Positions 33,740 through 46,145 of a DNA stretch of 64,000 bases are shown one piece after another; the first letter of the stretch is position 1, and the number at the start of each line of letters is the position of its first letter. Position numbers and translations under genes: made by a program. Below the pieces are notes generated by a model. It was not told the origin of the DNA, searched no databases, and worked only from the letters and a program-made list of their open reading frames with translations. Source of the DNA: Cyprinodon diabolis (Eukaryota; Chordata; Actinopteri; Cyprinodontiformes; Cyprinodontidae); the NCBI GenBank assembly GCA_030533445.1, contig CM060076.1:24786603-24850602 (forward strand), written 5' to 3'.

Positions 33740-34105
33740 GAAGAGTGAAGCATTGGGTAGCACTGCTGTCTTGCAGCAAGAAGGTTCTGGGTTCGATTCC
33801 CAGCCCGGGGTGTTTCTGCCTGGGGTTTGCATTTTTTCCCTGTGCATGCGTGGGTTCTCTCTGGGTACTCCGGCTTCCTCCCACAGTCCAAAAACATTTC
33901 TGTTAGGTTTAATTGGCTTCTCTATTCTACTTAGGTGTGAGTGTGTGAATGGTTGTTTGTCCTGTTTGTCTCTGTGTTGCCCTGTGATGGACTGGTGACC
34001 TGTCCAGGGTAGACCCCGCCTCTCACACGTAGACAGCTGGAGATAGGCACCAGCACCCCTCGCGACCCCAGCCTGGAAAAGCATGAAAGAAAATTGATAT
34101 ATGGA
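33740..34105 (+). mobile_element. tRNA-derived SINE-like retroposon
   Basis: A Pol III A-box-like word TAGCACTGCTG (33758-33768) and a perfect B-box GGTTCGATTCC (33790-33800), 21 nt apart, mark a tRNA-like head. The body has the widespread fish repeat text 'ctccggcttcctcccacag', 'gtgagtgtgtgaatgg', 'gacctgtccagggtag' and 'gcgaccccagcctgg'. The frames it opens (33629-34168 minus, 33753-33998 plus) are not genes. Family name not assigned. Confidence 0.6.
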
Positions 34106-34152
34106 TGAAATTTTAATAAACTTAAGTATTTGGTAACTATAATGTGGGGAAT

Positions 34153-34245
34153 CCATCCATCCATCCATTATCTGACATGCTTGTCCCGAGTGGGGTCGCG
34201 AGGGGTGCTGGTGCCTATCTCCAGCTGTCTACGTCAAGAGGCGGA
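34153..34245 (-). repeat. Inverted 3' fragment of the same SINE
   Basis: Begins with a (CCAT)n tail at 34153-34168 and then the reverse complement of the SINE 3' end. 34192-34234 is a perfect 43-nt inverse match to 34027-34069. Confidence 0.8.
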
Positions 34246-34560
34246 TATGGGGAATCGTTTTTCATAATTAAAAAGCAAGCACAAATAATTAGTCAAATAT
34301 TTTTTTATTTAAATGATAACAGATGATTTGGAAAATGATCCTTTTTTAATACATTGTTGTATTACCCTTCTGGAACACTTATCTTTTACTGTCAGAAACA
34401 CTTCTAGGCTGAAGAGAAATAGCCTTATAATCTAACGAAAGCATAAATGTAAGCCAAGAAACTCAATCATTTTCAGGCTCTAGCCACAATCTCTGCATAA
34501 ATATTTATCTTTGCCAACACTCCTCTTCATCAAAACCTGTCTTTTTCAATTAAACTGTAA
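34246..34560. other. Unassigned AT-rich DNA
   Basis: No gene or repeat recognised between the SINE fragment and the Rex3-like insertion. Confidence 0.4.
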
Positions 34561-34574
34561 ATGTGCTTAAATGC

Positions 34575-37500
34575 CCTCCTTGAACCGCCACCTTAACGTG
34601 GTGGAGGGGTTTCAGTGCCTGGGTGATCCCAGAGGCTATGTTGTCGGGGGCTAAATGCCCCTGGTAGGGTCTCCCAAGGCAAACAGGCTGTGACAGGTCA
34701 GACGAAGAGCGGTTAAAAAACCCTTATGATGAGCACTACAATGAGGCAAGTGACGTCGCCAGGTACGGCGGAGCCGGGACCCCACCCTGGAGCCAGGCCT
34801 GGGGTTGGAGTTCGTTGGCGAGCGCCTGGTGGTCGGGTTCTTCCTCGCGAGACCCGGCCGGGCCAAGCCTGAAGGAGCGACGCCATCCCCCAGTGGGCCC
34901 ATCACCTGCAGGGGGAACCATGAGGGACTGGTGCAAAGTGGAATGGGCGGCAGCCAGAGGCGGAGACCTCGGCGACCTGATCCGCGGGCGCTTAAACTGG
35001 CTCTGGGGACGTGGAATGTCACCTCACTGGCGGGGAAGGAGCCCGAACTTGTGCCTGAGGTGGAGCGATACCAGCTAGAAATAGTTGGGCTCACCTCTAC
35101 GCACAGCCAGGGCTCTGGAACCGAGCTCCTTGAGAGAGGCTGGACTCTCTTCTACTCTGGAGTGACCCGTGGGAAGAGGCGGAGTGCTGGGGTGGGGCTG
35201 CTTGTCTCCCCCCAGCTCAGCCGTCTCGTGTTGGAGTTCACCCCTGTAGATGAGAGGGTCGCATACCTTCGCCTTCGGGTTGAAGGGAGGACTCTGACAG
35301 TTGTTTCGGCCTATGGGCCGAACGGCAGTACGGAGTACCAGGCCTTCTTAGCATCCCTGGGGATTCCATCATTCTACTGGGAGACTTCAACGCCCACGTG
35401 GGAAACGACAGTGACACCTGGAGGGGCATGATCGGGAGGAACGGGCCCCCAGCTCTGAACCCGAGTGGTGTCTCATTATTGGACTTCTGTGCAAGTCACA
35501 GATTGTCCATAATGAACACTATGTTCAGGCATAAGGATGTCCATCGGTGCACTTGGCACCAGGACACCCTAGGCCGAAGGTCGATGATCGACTTTTGTAG
35601 TCGTATCTTCTGATCTTCGGCCGCATGTCCTGGACACTCGGGTGAAGAGAGAGGCGGAGCTGTCCACCGATACGCTGGATACGCTGGAAGAGGAGGAAGC
35701 CTGAAAGACTCGACAGGCCCAAACGTGTAGTAAGGGTCTGCTGGGAACGTCTGGTGGAACCCTCGGTCAGGGACATGTTCAACTGTCACCTCCGGGAGAG
35801 CTTCTCTCAGGTTCCGAGGGAGGTTGGAGACATGGAGTCCGAATGGGCTGCCTCTATTGTCGATGCGGCTGCCCGTAGCTGTGGCCGTAAGGTATGCGGT
35901 GCCTGTCGTGGGGGCAATCCCCGAACCCGGTGGTGGACACCGATAGTAAGGGATGCTGTCAAGCTGAAGAAGGAGTCCTATCAAGCTTGGCTGGCTTGTG
36001 GGACTCCTACCAAGCAGCTACCGTGAGGCCAAGCGTGTCACGGCCCGGGCGGTTGCAGAGGCAAAATCTCGGGCCTGGGAGGAGTTCGGAGAGGCCATGG
36101 AAAAAGACTATCGGTTGGCCTCAAAGCGATTCTGGCAAACCGTCCGGCGCCTCCGGAGGGGAAAGCAGTGCTTCGCTAACACTGTTTTCAGTGGGAGTGG
36201 GGAGCTGCTGACCTTGAAGGAGGATATTGTCGGGCGGTGGAAGGAATACTTTGAGGATCTCCTCAACCCGACGGACACGCCTTCCGTGGGGGAAGAAGAG
36301 ACGATGCTTGGGGGGGTGCTTGGGGCTGGATTCCTTCATCACCCAGGCCGAGGTCACCGAGGTGGTCAAAAAACTCCACGGTGGCAAGGCTTCGGGGGTG
36401 GACGAGATCCGTCCTGAGTATCTTAGAGCTCTGGATGTTGTCGGGCTGTCATGGTTGACACGTCTCTTCAACATTGCGTGGAGGTCGGGGACAGTCCCCC
36501 TGGATTGGCAGACTGGGGTGGTGGTTCCCCTCCAAAAGAAGGGGGGCCGGAGGATGTGTTCGAACTATCGGGAATCACACTTCTCAGCCTCCCCAGAAAA
36601 GCCTATGACAGGGTGCTAGAGAGTCCGGCTGATTGTCGAACCTCGGCTGCAGGAGGAGCAGTGTGGTTTTCGTCCTGGCCGTGGAACAGTGGACCAGCTC
36701 TACACCCTCAGCAGGGTGCTTGAGGGTTCATGGGAGTTGCCCAACCAGTCCACATGTGTTTTGTGGACTTGGAGAAGGAATTCAACCCTGTCCCTCGTGC
36801 TGCCCTGTGGGGGTCGCTCCAGGAGTATGGAGTCGCGGGCCCTTTATTAGGGGCCATCCGTTCTCTGTACAAGCGGAGCAGGAGTCTGGTTCGATGTCCG
36901 GCACTAAATCGGACCTGTTCCCAGTGCATGCTAGACAGGGCTGCCCTCTGTCACCGGTCCTGTTCATAACTTTTATGGACAGGATTTCTAGGTGCAGTCA
37001 AGGACCGGAGTGGGTCTGGTTTGGGGAGCAGCAGATCTCGTCCCTGCTTTTTGCGGATGACGTAGTTTTGCTGGCTCCCTCCTGCCAAGACCTACAGCGT
37101 GCGCTGGGGCGGTTCGCAGCCAAGTGTGAAGCGGCCGGGATGAGAATCAGCTCCTCCAAGTCCGAGGCCATTGTTCTCAACCGGAAAAAGGTGGCTTGTC
37201 CCCTTCAGGTTGGAGAAGAGTCCCTGCCTCAAGTGGAGGAGTTCAAGTATCTTGGGGTCCTGTTCACGAGTGAGGGAAGAATGGAGCGGGAGATCGATAG
37301 ACGGATCGGTGCGACTGCTGCAATAATGCGGACGCTGCACCGGTCTGTCGTGGTGAAGAGAGAGCTGAGCGAAAAGGCAAAGCTCTCAATTTACCGTTCG
37401 GTCTACGTTCCTACCCTCACCTATGGTCATGAAATTTGGATCATTACCGAAAGAACGAGATCCCGGATACAAGCGGCTGAAATTAGCTTTCTCTGCAGGG

Positions 37501-37861
37501 TGGCTGGGCTCTCCCTTAGAGATAGGGTGAGGAGCTCAGTCATTCGGGAGAGGCTCAGTGTAGAGCCGGTTCTCCTCCACATCGAGAGGAGTCAGTTGAG
37601 GTGGCTTGGACATCTTCTTCGGATGCCCCCTGGACGCCTCCCTCGGGAGGTGTTCCAGGCACGTCCCACCGGGAGGAGGCCCAGGGGACGACCCAGGACA
37701 CGCTGGAGAGACTATGTCTCTCGGCTGGCCTGGGAGCGCCTAGGGCTTCCTCCAACAGAGCTGGAGGAGGTGTCTGCGGAGAGGGAAGTCTTGGAGTCTC
37801 TGCTTAGTCTGCTGCCCCCGCGACCCAGTTCCGGATAAAGCGGGAGACGACGAGTATGAGT
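34575..37861 (+). mobile_element. Full-length Rex3-like (RTE-clade) LINE with 14-bp target duplication
   Basis: Bounded by 'atgtgcttaaatgc' at 34561-34574 and 37862-37875. The 5' end starts with 'cctccttgaaccgccacctt' and 'aacgtggtggaggggtttca', the usual start of this family; it contains an apurinic-endonuclease region, reverse transcriptase and C-terminal domain, and ends in a short (GAGTAT)-type tail at about 37848-37861. The complete ends and perfect duplication point to a fairly recent insertion, yet the coding region is frameshifted several times. Confidence 0.85.
34805..37838 (+). pseudogene. Rex3-like endonuclease/reverse transcriptase ORF, frameshifted
   Basis: Frames in order: 34805-35431 reads the N-terminal endonuclease (LALGTWNVTSLAGKEPEL, VAYLRLRVEGRTLTVVSAYG); 35398-35613 its continuation (RHKDVHRCTWHQ...MIDF); 35754-36026 and 35998-36417 the linker (AKSRAWEEFGEAMEKDYRLA, FWQTVRRLRRGKQCF); 36227-36619 the RT fingers (GKASGVDEIRPEYLRAL, DWQTGVVVPLQKKGG); 36730-36969 carries the palm A-motif region (MCFVDLEKEFNPVPR; the usual second D is N here) and 36633-37838 carries QGCPLSPVLF, the catalytic FADD (LLFADDVVLLA) and the whole C-terminus to RPSSG at 37838. 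At least five frame changes separate these pieces. The enzyme would nick target DNA and copy its RNA there; this copy cannot make a single protein. Confidence 0.8.
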
Positions 37862-37875
37862 ATGTGCTTAAATGC

Positions 37876-40800
37876 TGTATTTAAAATAAATAAATATCTG
37901 CAACATCTGGACCATTCAGTTTAGCTTTAGTTCTATTTGGCTTGTTAATACATTTCCTGTCAGTTTTTTCATAAATACGGCAGGACTTGTTTTAGATTTT
38001 CCCAGCATATATCTTGAATTCTGAGAAAAAACATAAAGCATCACATAGATGAACACACATAGATGAATCAGCAGAATGTGGACTCTGATCTCGTCCTCTC
38101 TTCATGTGGGTTGTTTGTTACCACCTTACTTAGTTGGAAAAACTTGGAATTTGTATTACTGGAACATGTTGGTGAATGAGTCACAGGGTATATCGTGTAC
38201 CGTAACCCTCACTGACCTCTCAGTTGTTAAGTTGCATTCAATTATGGTTCAAAGTTTGTGTTCCAGGTCATAAGCCCATAATGTGTCCTCCTACCATAGG
38301 AATGATTTCCATTAGCTGCTGAAAAGCACCACAGGAACCAAATTTGTACATAACCTACATCATTTTCTTGAACGTTTATTAATTTATTGGCGCTGTATAA
38401 CATGTTTTCGCAATTTACAACCAAGTATTTGGAAGGACAAGATCAAAGTACAATGAGCAAACACTTTTTGACCATTATTTTGTCAATATATACTTCGCTT
38501 AAACCATGTAGGGAGATTGATAAGTAAATTCCAGATACCGATATGAATTTGACAGTCTTTCAAGGAACACGTGCTTTGTACGTTGATTAGCCGTAGAAAG
38601 ATTAGGGATGGAATCAAATTAAAGAAGATAATTTTTAAAATATAAATACACTTTTTCTCTTTTCTATAACTTTTAAACCGTTAATCTTTGCCCTTGTCTT
38701 CTTGTTTCGAAGTTCTGCATGCTGCCGCTGATAAGATGCACTTTTAGAGGTCGGGTTAAGAGAGGTGAAGCCAAGATAGCTTCAGGTTATAGGTCAAAGG
38801 GTATCATAGTACAAAGCAATTAACAACAGCTTACAGAGGGGGAGTTGATATACCTTTAGCCGATCCCAGAAATCTGAATAAGGAAGCTTGTAATATTAGG
38901 AAATAAAAATTAAAAAAAACTTTTTACTTCCTGTTTTACTGTATTATTACACACATGACTCATTTTCTGGCTTAGTCTAATTGCTGTAAATAATTTCTTC
39001 CTTGTAAGCAAGGCTGACTAGTTCAGACAAAACAAGCCAAGGAAAGAATGAAGATAGCAACCGGTGACAAAGCACTAGAAGTTACTGGCTTTGGGGTATT
39101 TTGCAACACTGATCCAAACAAAATGTACAAGCTTAGGTCATAAAAGCCCCATGAGAAGAGAGGAGGAGGGTAGTTAGAACTGGCAAACAAGTGCCATACA
39201 CTCATCTCGAAAGCAAAAGCATTGGGACACTCATTCATACAGGGGATGAATCAAACTGCCCGGAACATCTGTTTAAAATTAAAAAAAACTGCACACGCTT
39301 ACACACGTCCCTTCATTCCAGTTTGTGCAATTTGTAATTACACAGTCCAAAAGGTTGGCACCATTTCAAAAGGGAAATCCAGAGTATTTTGAGTAATACT
39401 GCTTTCATCATGGAAATATTTAACAAGATGATCTTAGATGAACTTCTGGTGGAATGTTCTCTGAAAACTGCACACCGTCTTAGATGTACACATCAACTTA
39501 AGAATGAACAGGAAGTAAATATTCAACAGGGAAATACTTTTGTCTCAATATGAATGTTACATACAAAGGTTTTCTTCTTAGAGACGTGAACTTTTTGTCC
39601 CATTTGTAAACACACAACCTGAGAAAAACAGCTAACAGCAAAATATCTCATTATTGAAAAAGAAGGAGAAACGGATTCCAGACTTAAGCATTTATTTAGT
39701 GACTCCTATTCTTTCCATGACCATCTATAATATCAATAAGACGATGTTGTAACTGAACTTAGAAAAAAGTCCTAAGTATTATTGCCGTTGTTAAGCAACT
39801 CTTCCACAGAACGAGTTCAAAGATCAACTCCTTCATATTCAATATAAAGTTTTATTGATAATTTTTTCTAAAAAAAATTTGTTCATATTTAAGAATAATT
39901 TATTCAATAAACAAAATGTTTTTCTCTATGTCCAAACATTTGAATTGTTGACACCCAAAATGACAGCAATGCCAGCAATTCACCTCTCCCTAATAGTGAC
40001 CTGGAGATTTAAAACTATATAGTTATTTCCAATAAAGAGTAAATTAATATATATTTATTTTTAATGCAAAGTGTTTTCAGAAAATGCCATTTAACTACTA
40101 TCTATTATTTGTTAGAACATTTACTTATGTAATCATGCATTTTATGATCTAATGGTATATTCAATTATTTGATAGTATATTATATAAATAGATGGTACAT
40201 ATAATAGTTTACTGGTAAGTTTATATTTATAATGGGATACTCACATTTATTCATGTCATTTTTTTTATATTTAATTTTTCTTATTTTTGGCCCTACATAC
40301 TGTACATCAAAATGGTTCTGAAAATCTTCTTGCAACCCCTAAAGGTGTCTTGCCTCAAACTTTATGAAGCTGGGAAATTAGTAATAATAATCTTTACCTT
40401 AGCACAACATCTGAGTCATCAGGAAGTGTTTGCAGTCTTGTCTCTGCCTGTTAATATGTTAGTTTCGCTTTCATTGCCTGGGCTCATACATCCTGTATTG
40501 GTTGACATGAGTTTTAAATTACTATTAAAAAGAACAAAGTCAGATTTTTACAAAAGAATATTAAGAAATTAATATATGGAAAATTCAAGCTTCAAAGATG
40601 TGAGATAGAGTGATATGACCAGTGCTTATCTTTTGAGTTTTGTTTTTTTTAAATCAAAATGCCCTAGAATTTTGAAGTATTATTTTTAGCATAACTCTTT
40701 CTGAGGGGTTTCATTTTTTGCAAGGTTGGGTGGAGCCTCTGAGGACCAAAATGCAGAGCAAGAAACGAAGAAGCCACCAAACAACAAGAAACCAGCTCTG

Positions 40801-43569
40801 AGGGAAGGCTCTGCTGCTCTTTAAAACCGAGCATTCTCCACCTGTGTTGACTACTCAGGTTTTCTACAAAGATCCTCTCTTGAAGAGAAGCATAACTCAC
40901 ACACACACAGGAACCCTGACAATGTTTCTAAGACCTTTAGATTAAAAAAAAGACTATTCAATTCAAACCGTTAAAATTGCTAACCACAAACACAACATAA
41001 AATAGAACAATCCAAGTCCTAATAATTTAAAATCATGAAAAATGCTTGATTAAATACAAGTCAACTGTTATGTATGTAGATAGCTTATATTTGGCATAAG
41101 TGAACTGGAACAAGAACTGGAGAAGAGGCTTTAAGCATTACGTTTTTTAGGCTCTTCCGATTTCTGATTGGATATCTCTAAACAGGTTACAAAGATAATT
41201 TGACATAAACAAGTCTGTGCATTTGACCTCAGTTTCCCTGACCCGGGCCAAATCAAAACTAAACATTCTCCTCAGTCACATGTTTTGCGTTATCTTTTCC
41301 AAGCCTGTTTGTTGAAAGCGTGTCCTGATGTCAATAGGTCAGTTGCCCCACAATCGCACACATACACACACATTTGAGACATAGTGTCTTTATGCTCTGA
41401 TCCATGGCACATGTCTAACATTTTGACCTGTTTCCTTGTGCCTAAGCCAGTCAGCGGCAAATCCCTGCAGTATTATGTGTTTTCTAGTAGAGTCTTGCAA
41501 GGTGACAGGATTGCCTGGGCTATTTCTGCTGAGTTGATCAGGATTAGTTGAATACTACTCTTGCACAGCATGTTTACCTTGCTTGCAGGCATAATCTAGT
41601 TTAATTAAGTTACAGGGGAAGGATTTAATGTGATAGAAAAAAGTGTTTGATGATGCTTAAGTGCATTTGCTTCACCAGTAATCATGTAAACTTAGACAGA
41701 ATGATACAGTTTGCTTCTTTGAATCTTATAACCCTGACCCTGATAATTATCCACACTAGCCTAGTTTAAGGTTGTATGACCCAAAAAGATGTGTCCATAA
41801 AACGGTGTTCTACATTATTGCTTTGTTCCTTTCCCTTATGTATGTTACAATAATGTCCTACTTGGGTGTTCTTTTCTGGGTAAAGATTACTGATTAACAC
41901 GTAAGCAGTTTAACTAGTAAGATGGGACAGCAGATCTTTGATTTTCAGGTATTAAAATAAAAGAAACATGTAGTTTACATATTTGAAAAGTCCCCTTGGG
42001 AAGAAATCTCTGGCAGAACCAGGCTCAACATGACATGTCTTTTGCCGGACCGGCTGGGGATGCCTTGTGAAAGCAGGATAAGTCCAGGAAATTACTACAA
42101 TATGGGGAAGCAGCAGGATGGAGAAGAAGCCAGATGAGCTTGTGGTTGAAAACAGGATGGATGAGGGTTGAATCTGTGTCATTACAATCAAAGTCTGACA
42201 TGTTATTGGGAATGCACTGTGAGGTAATTTCCATCGTTGCATGCAGCTACAGCTCAAACTGTACAATGAAACCGCAGGGTTTAAAAGTTCACAGCTTAAG
42301 ATGCATGTTCTCACACTGTGCAGCCCAACACTCTGATGCAATCTAAATGCTCACACTGCATGTCCAAAATCCACAGGTTGGACTGAGCGCTGAGAGATGG
42401 CGCTGGTTGGACTCATCAATCTGGAAGAAGAACAACTCCGTTGTTTGCACATGCGCAGCGCTCGAGGTTCTGATATATCGGCTCATAGACGCTGATAGCT
42501 CTGCTTCAACAGCAGTATTTGCCCACGAAAGCCACAGAATTTCAAACATGTTTGATTTTCTCCCGACTTTACGATTCCTAATTGGGAGGTGGTCGTGAGA
42601 GGCTAATGCCGGCTTAAGATGCTTGATGGTGGCAGGTTGAATCGTTGAAGGTCTTTACACAGAAGTCTGGATGCTGATTGGATTATGAGGTGGTGCGGTT
42701 GAATGCTAATCAGAGGCAGAATAACCTCTGAGTGCATGAGGCTAAGTGATCCAGTGTATTCAGTTGAACTTCCTCCTAGGCTTCATTTTGCCACTGTAAG
42801 AGGTGGCTAAGGACTTGAGACTGGAGTGTGAGGTTCCTCTTTCAGAAGGAAGCTAAACATTAAGCATATTTCTAGTGGAGCGGTTAAAGCCAAACCCTAT
42901 TCAAGTGTTGGTATAGCCCAGACTATAAAAAATCCAGACTCAATTTAGAATTGGTAGTAAAATTTAAAAATCCCAATCGTTAATGCTCTCCATCCAATCT
43001 GACTTAGCTTGAGATAATTTTACATTTTTAAAAAAGGATGAGGTAAAAGCTGGTGGAGATATGCCACCAGGGGACCTGATATTCAATAAATGGATTTTTT
43101 GGTCTTGCAAAACATCAGATCCATTTTCAACAAAATACCGTTACAGATTCAACACAATCTTGTCTTGTGGACAAAGCCTTTATCTTTAATTTAGTCTTTT
43201 TCTTTTTTCTAATACTAAAAAAAAAATATGTACTTGGTTACTAAGGTTACTCATTTCTATTACTCTAAAAATTTTCTCGAATGCTATTGGTCATGTGTCC
43301 TTACAAAGCAAATCATTAGGATTGAGGTCATCCCTCCTCCAATGAGAGAGCAGCAGATATTGTTGCCTCAAGTTGGCCCTTCCCAGTCAAATGCCAGCCG
43401 AATGGCAGCCCACTTCCCTGCGACTCCCAGCAAAATTGATTGTTGAGACTGATTATTTAATGTATGCATTCATGGTGAAAAAATTAAACAGTAACGGGGC
43501 TGATGAAAAGATCAGTTTTCGCTAAATCAATGATAATGCCTTCAAAACATGCAGACCTACCTTAAACAT
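37876..43569. other. Unassigned DNA with minor repeat traces
   Basis: No exon recognised in 5.7 kb. Possible repeat traces: 40715-40921, a short segment ending 'ggaaccctgaca' with CA repeats that could be a small LTR-like end on the minus strand; and 41990-42025, a short match to the L2 3' UTR ('gaaatctctggcagaacc'). AT-rich at 40020-40270. Confidence 0.4.
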
Positions 43570-44110
43570 ATAGAGGACGATCTTTTGGTGGATCATCTAA
43601 ATAAGTGGTCCTCCAATTTGTCAACCATTCTGGTGATATATTTACGTAAGGCCAACCACGTGCTCACTTTGTTTGCTATCTTTTTTTGTGCATGCACACT
43701 TTCAGGCGTATATGTGTGGTGAGCTATGGTTTTAGCCAGTCATTGAAGCTCACCTTTCTCACTGCGGTTTTTTGAAAATGGCTGAGGGTCGTAAGAGAAA
43801 AAGTGTCTACGAAGTGTATGAGAAAAAAAGAAAGGCCTCAGAAAAGGCAGATATATCCCAGAATGCTTTGTGCTCTCCTCTTAAAACATTTTGGGATTTT
43901 CTTTAAAAGCAACCCGCTGTTACCATAGGCTGTTGCAATGATAATCTGTCTGAACGGTCAGTTAACTGAATTTACTATAAAGTCCGCTATATAGACCCCG
44001 CTTTATACTGCATAGTGATTGAGGAATGTAGGGGTTAGGGCGGAACCGAGAACACCAACTTTTAAACAGAGCGTGCACAAGGAGAATTGTGCCCTCGCAT
44101 GCTCTCGTTT
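43570..44110 (+). repeat. Fuller copy of the dispersed DNA-element-like repeat
   Basis: Shares both end blocks with 1925-2150 in inverted orientation but keeps about 400 bp of interior. The interior has a short reading frame (43778-43906) with a basic N-terminus, suggesting a remnant of a transposase or accessory ORF. No terminal inverted repeats were established. Confidence 0.5.
43778..43906 (+). CDS. 42-codon basic ORF inside the dispersed repeat
   Basis: Starts at an ATG in a good context (aaaATGg) and reads MAEGRKRKSVYEVYEKKRK, then a short remainder to a TAA at 43904-43906. The lysine/arginine-rich start resembles the N-terminus of a DNA-binding or transposase protein, but it is too short to classify. 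It may be the surviving first exon of a DNA transposon. Not independently supported as expressed. Confidence 0.3.
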   Translation: MAEGRKRKSVYEVYEKKRKASEKADISQNALCSPLKTFWDFL

Positions 44111-46082
44111 TTGTTTTGTTTTTTAAGTGGAGAGGACGTGTCTTTTAAGAAAGTTTGTGAAAATCCTCAACAATACCTTTAAATCATCTGAAACCTTGTA
44201 AGAGAACCTGTTATGGTCAGCCACTGGAGATTGAAAGCTTAGCAAGGTATTGAAATAAGGATTTGCACACCTATGCAGACAGTATTTTATAATTTAATAA
44301 TGATGATTGTTGGTTTGTTCCTCAAGAAAACACAAAACACATAATCTTATCTCCTATTTATCTTCATATTTATTGTACCCTGTTGTTAATGTCATTTGTA
44401 TTCATTGCTTTCAGCTGATATAACACTGTTATCTAAAGCCATGGTACTGACCAAACAGATTAATCTGTATCCTGAGGGTCTACTTATGAATGTTGTCAAA
44501 TAAACACAGATAAGGCATCATTCCATTTCCTTGTATATGATGTTTTGTTTTTCTCTGTGTCAAATGCTCCTTTTCCACAGCAACTGGCTGTAAAGGCGTT
44601 ATGAATTAGTTTGTCGGTGTAGCTGACAGCACAGTTGGAGCCTTTCCTCTGATAAGATCTGGGGTTCTGAATCACAGTGCTCTTCTTTTTGGCCCAATTA
44701 CTGACTAATAACCGATGCTATGACTTATGTCGTCTTGCTTTCTCTCCATCTTTTAACTTCTTTCCAGTCACATTTTGCCTTCAAGCTGCAGTGTCATTAA
44801 CATTGCCACCGCTCCTCTGAGAAAACCTCACCTCACATGACCCCAATCCTTCTGCACTCTCTCTGGCTCAATGCTCCTTCTGTCCTGGGTATCACAGCCA
44901 TTTCCTGCTGTTAGGTAAAAAGACTCTCTCCATGTGGTTCCACCTCTCTAGCATTATTCTCACTAGTGTTCAGTGAGGCTTAAACTCATGGAGGATCTAT
45001 AAAGGACAAAACCTGTATTTTGTTTTCCTTTTTGAAGATATTCAATGAAAAAACCTCAGTTCTCAATGTTTGAAAAGTTTTAAATGACATCGCTCAGCTG
45101 CCTAAACTCTAAAAAAGTAATGATGTGTCTCAGATGGAAGCATATTATGACATACTGTCGTTTGATAAGCCACACTGATATTATGTTAAAGTATTAGTCA
45201 AGCACAGGAAAAAAGGAGAGAAATCCAATGACTCAGCGGCAGTAAGGGTAGGAGGGATTAGGAAGAGGTCAAATTAAGTTGAGAAATGATTGAAACCAAT
45301 GTCGAATAGAATAGAACAGAATAGAATCAAAGTGAATTGATTGTTGATTTTGATGAAGTCTGTAATGCTGTCAGAGCAGAGAGCTCTTCTCACACAGTTG
45401 AGATGAAACAGTCCCTCACAGTAGCCAGGAGAGAACTATCAGTGCATCCACTTTGTTGGGAAGTGTTCTCACATTTTCGATCAGGATGGCCAGGACAATC
45501 GGTCTGCATGTATTTCTTTAGTCATGTTCAAAAAAAAAAAAAAAGATTGCCATAGGCTTCAAAAAACACCAAAAAGTAAGTAATTCAATTGTTTTTTTCT
45601 GTACATAACTAAAGGGATACACGCCCATCTAGGTAGTTTAAAGTGTATTTTTCATACAAAGCTAAAGGGATAAACTAGAGGGAATACCTTAAAGGGATAA
45701 ACGGAATTTCATGTATACTAAGTAATCACAACTGTACTTTTATAGGAATGCCAACAACAACAAAAACAACATAAAAAAAACTAAAGATAATTTAATGTAA
45801 AGGTTTAGTTTTTCTACATAAATCTTTCTGAGGCTTTGTGAAGGCAAATCTGTGTTTTGCACATTCCAATATTGTGTCACAAACCTAAAAAAAGATTTTT
45901 GAGAATGTGTTTGTTTAAAAGCAACTATGCAAATTAGCAAACACATTCTTCATTCTTTGTTGCCTTTTCTAAAAAGTGCTTTAAATTAGTCTTACCTGTC
46001 TTCATCCAAACTAGGTCAGATCCTGACATTTGAAAAAGGAGACATTCAGTCGAGGCAGCAGAATAATGAATTAGCCTCATTC
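44111..46082. other. Unassigned DNA
   Basis: No gene recognised. Variants of 'aaagggataaac' recur near 45610-45705 and an A16-like run lies at 45529-45544. Confidence 0.4.
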
Positions 46083-46145
46083 AGGGGCGCAACTACATAT
46101 TTTTGTGGTGGATGCGAAAACACAAAATCCCCCCCCCCCCCCCCC
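46083..46145 (+). repeat. Possible hAT-like end followed by a C17 run
   Basis: 'caggggcgcaactacat' resembles the CAGGGGCG end of hAT-type elements. It is followed by a run of 17 C (46129-46145) and a CT-rich tract (46146-46250). The opposite end was not identified, though gcgc-rich repeat-like text lies at 47330-47700. Confidence 0.3.

Noticed and set aside
33740..33820. tRNA gene suggested by A- and B-box words
   Set aside because: No cloverleaf closes and the sequence continues as a known-looking fish retroposon; it is a SINE head.
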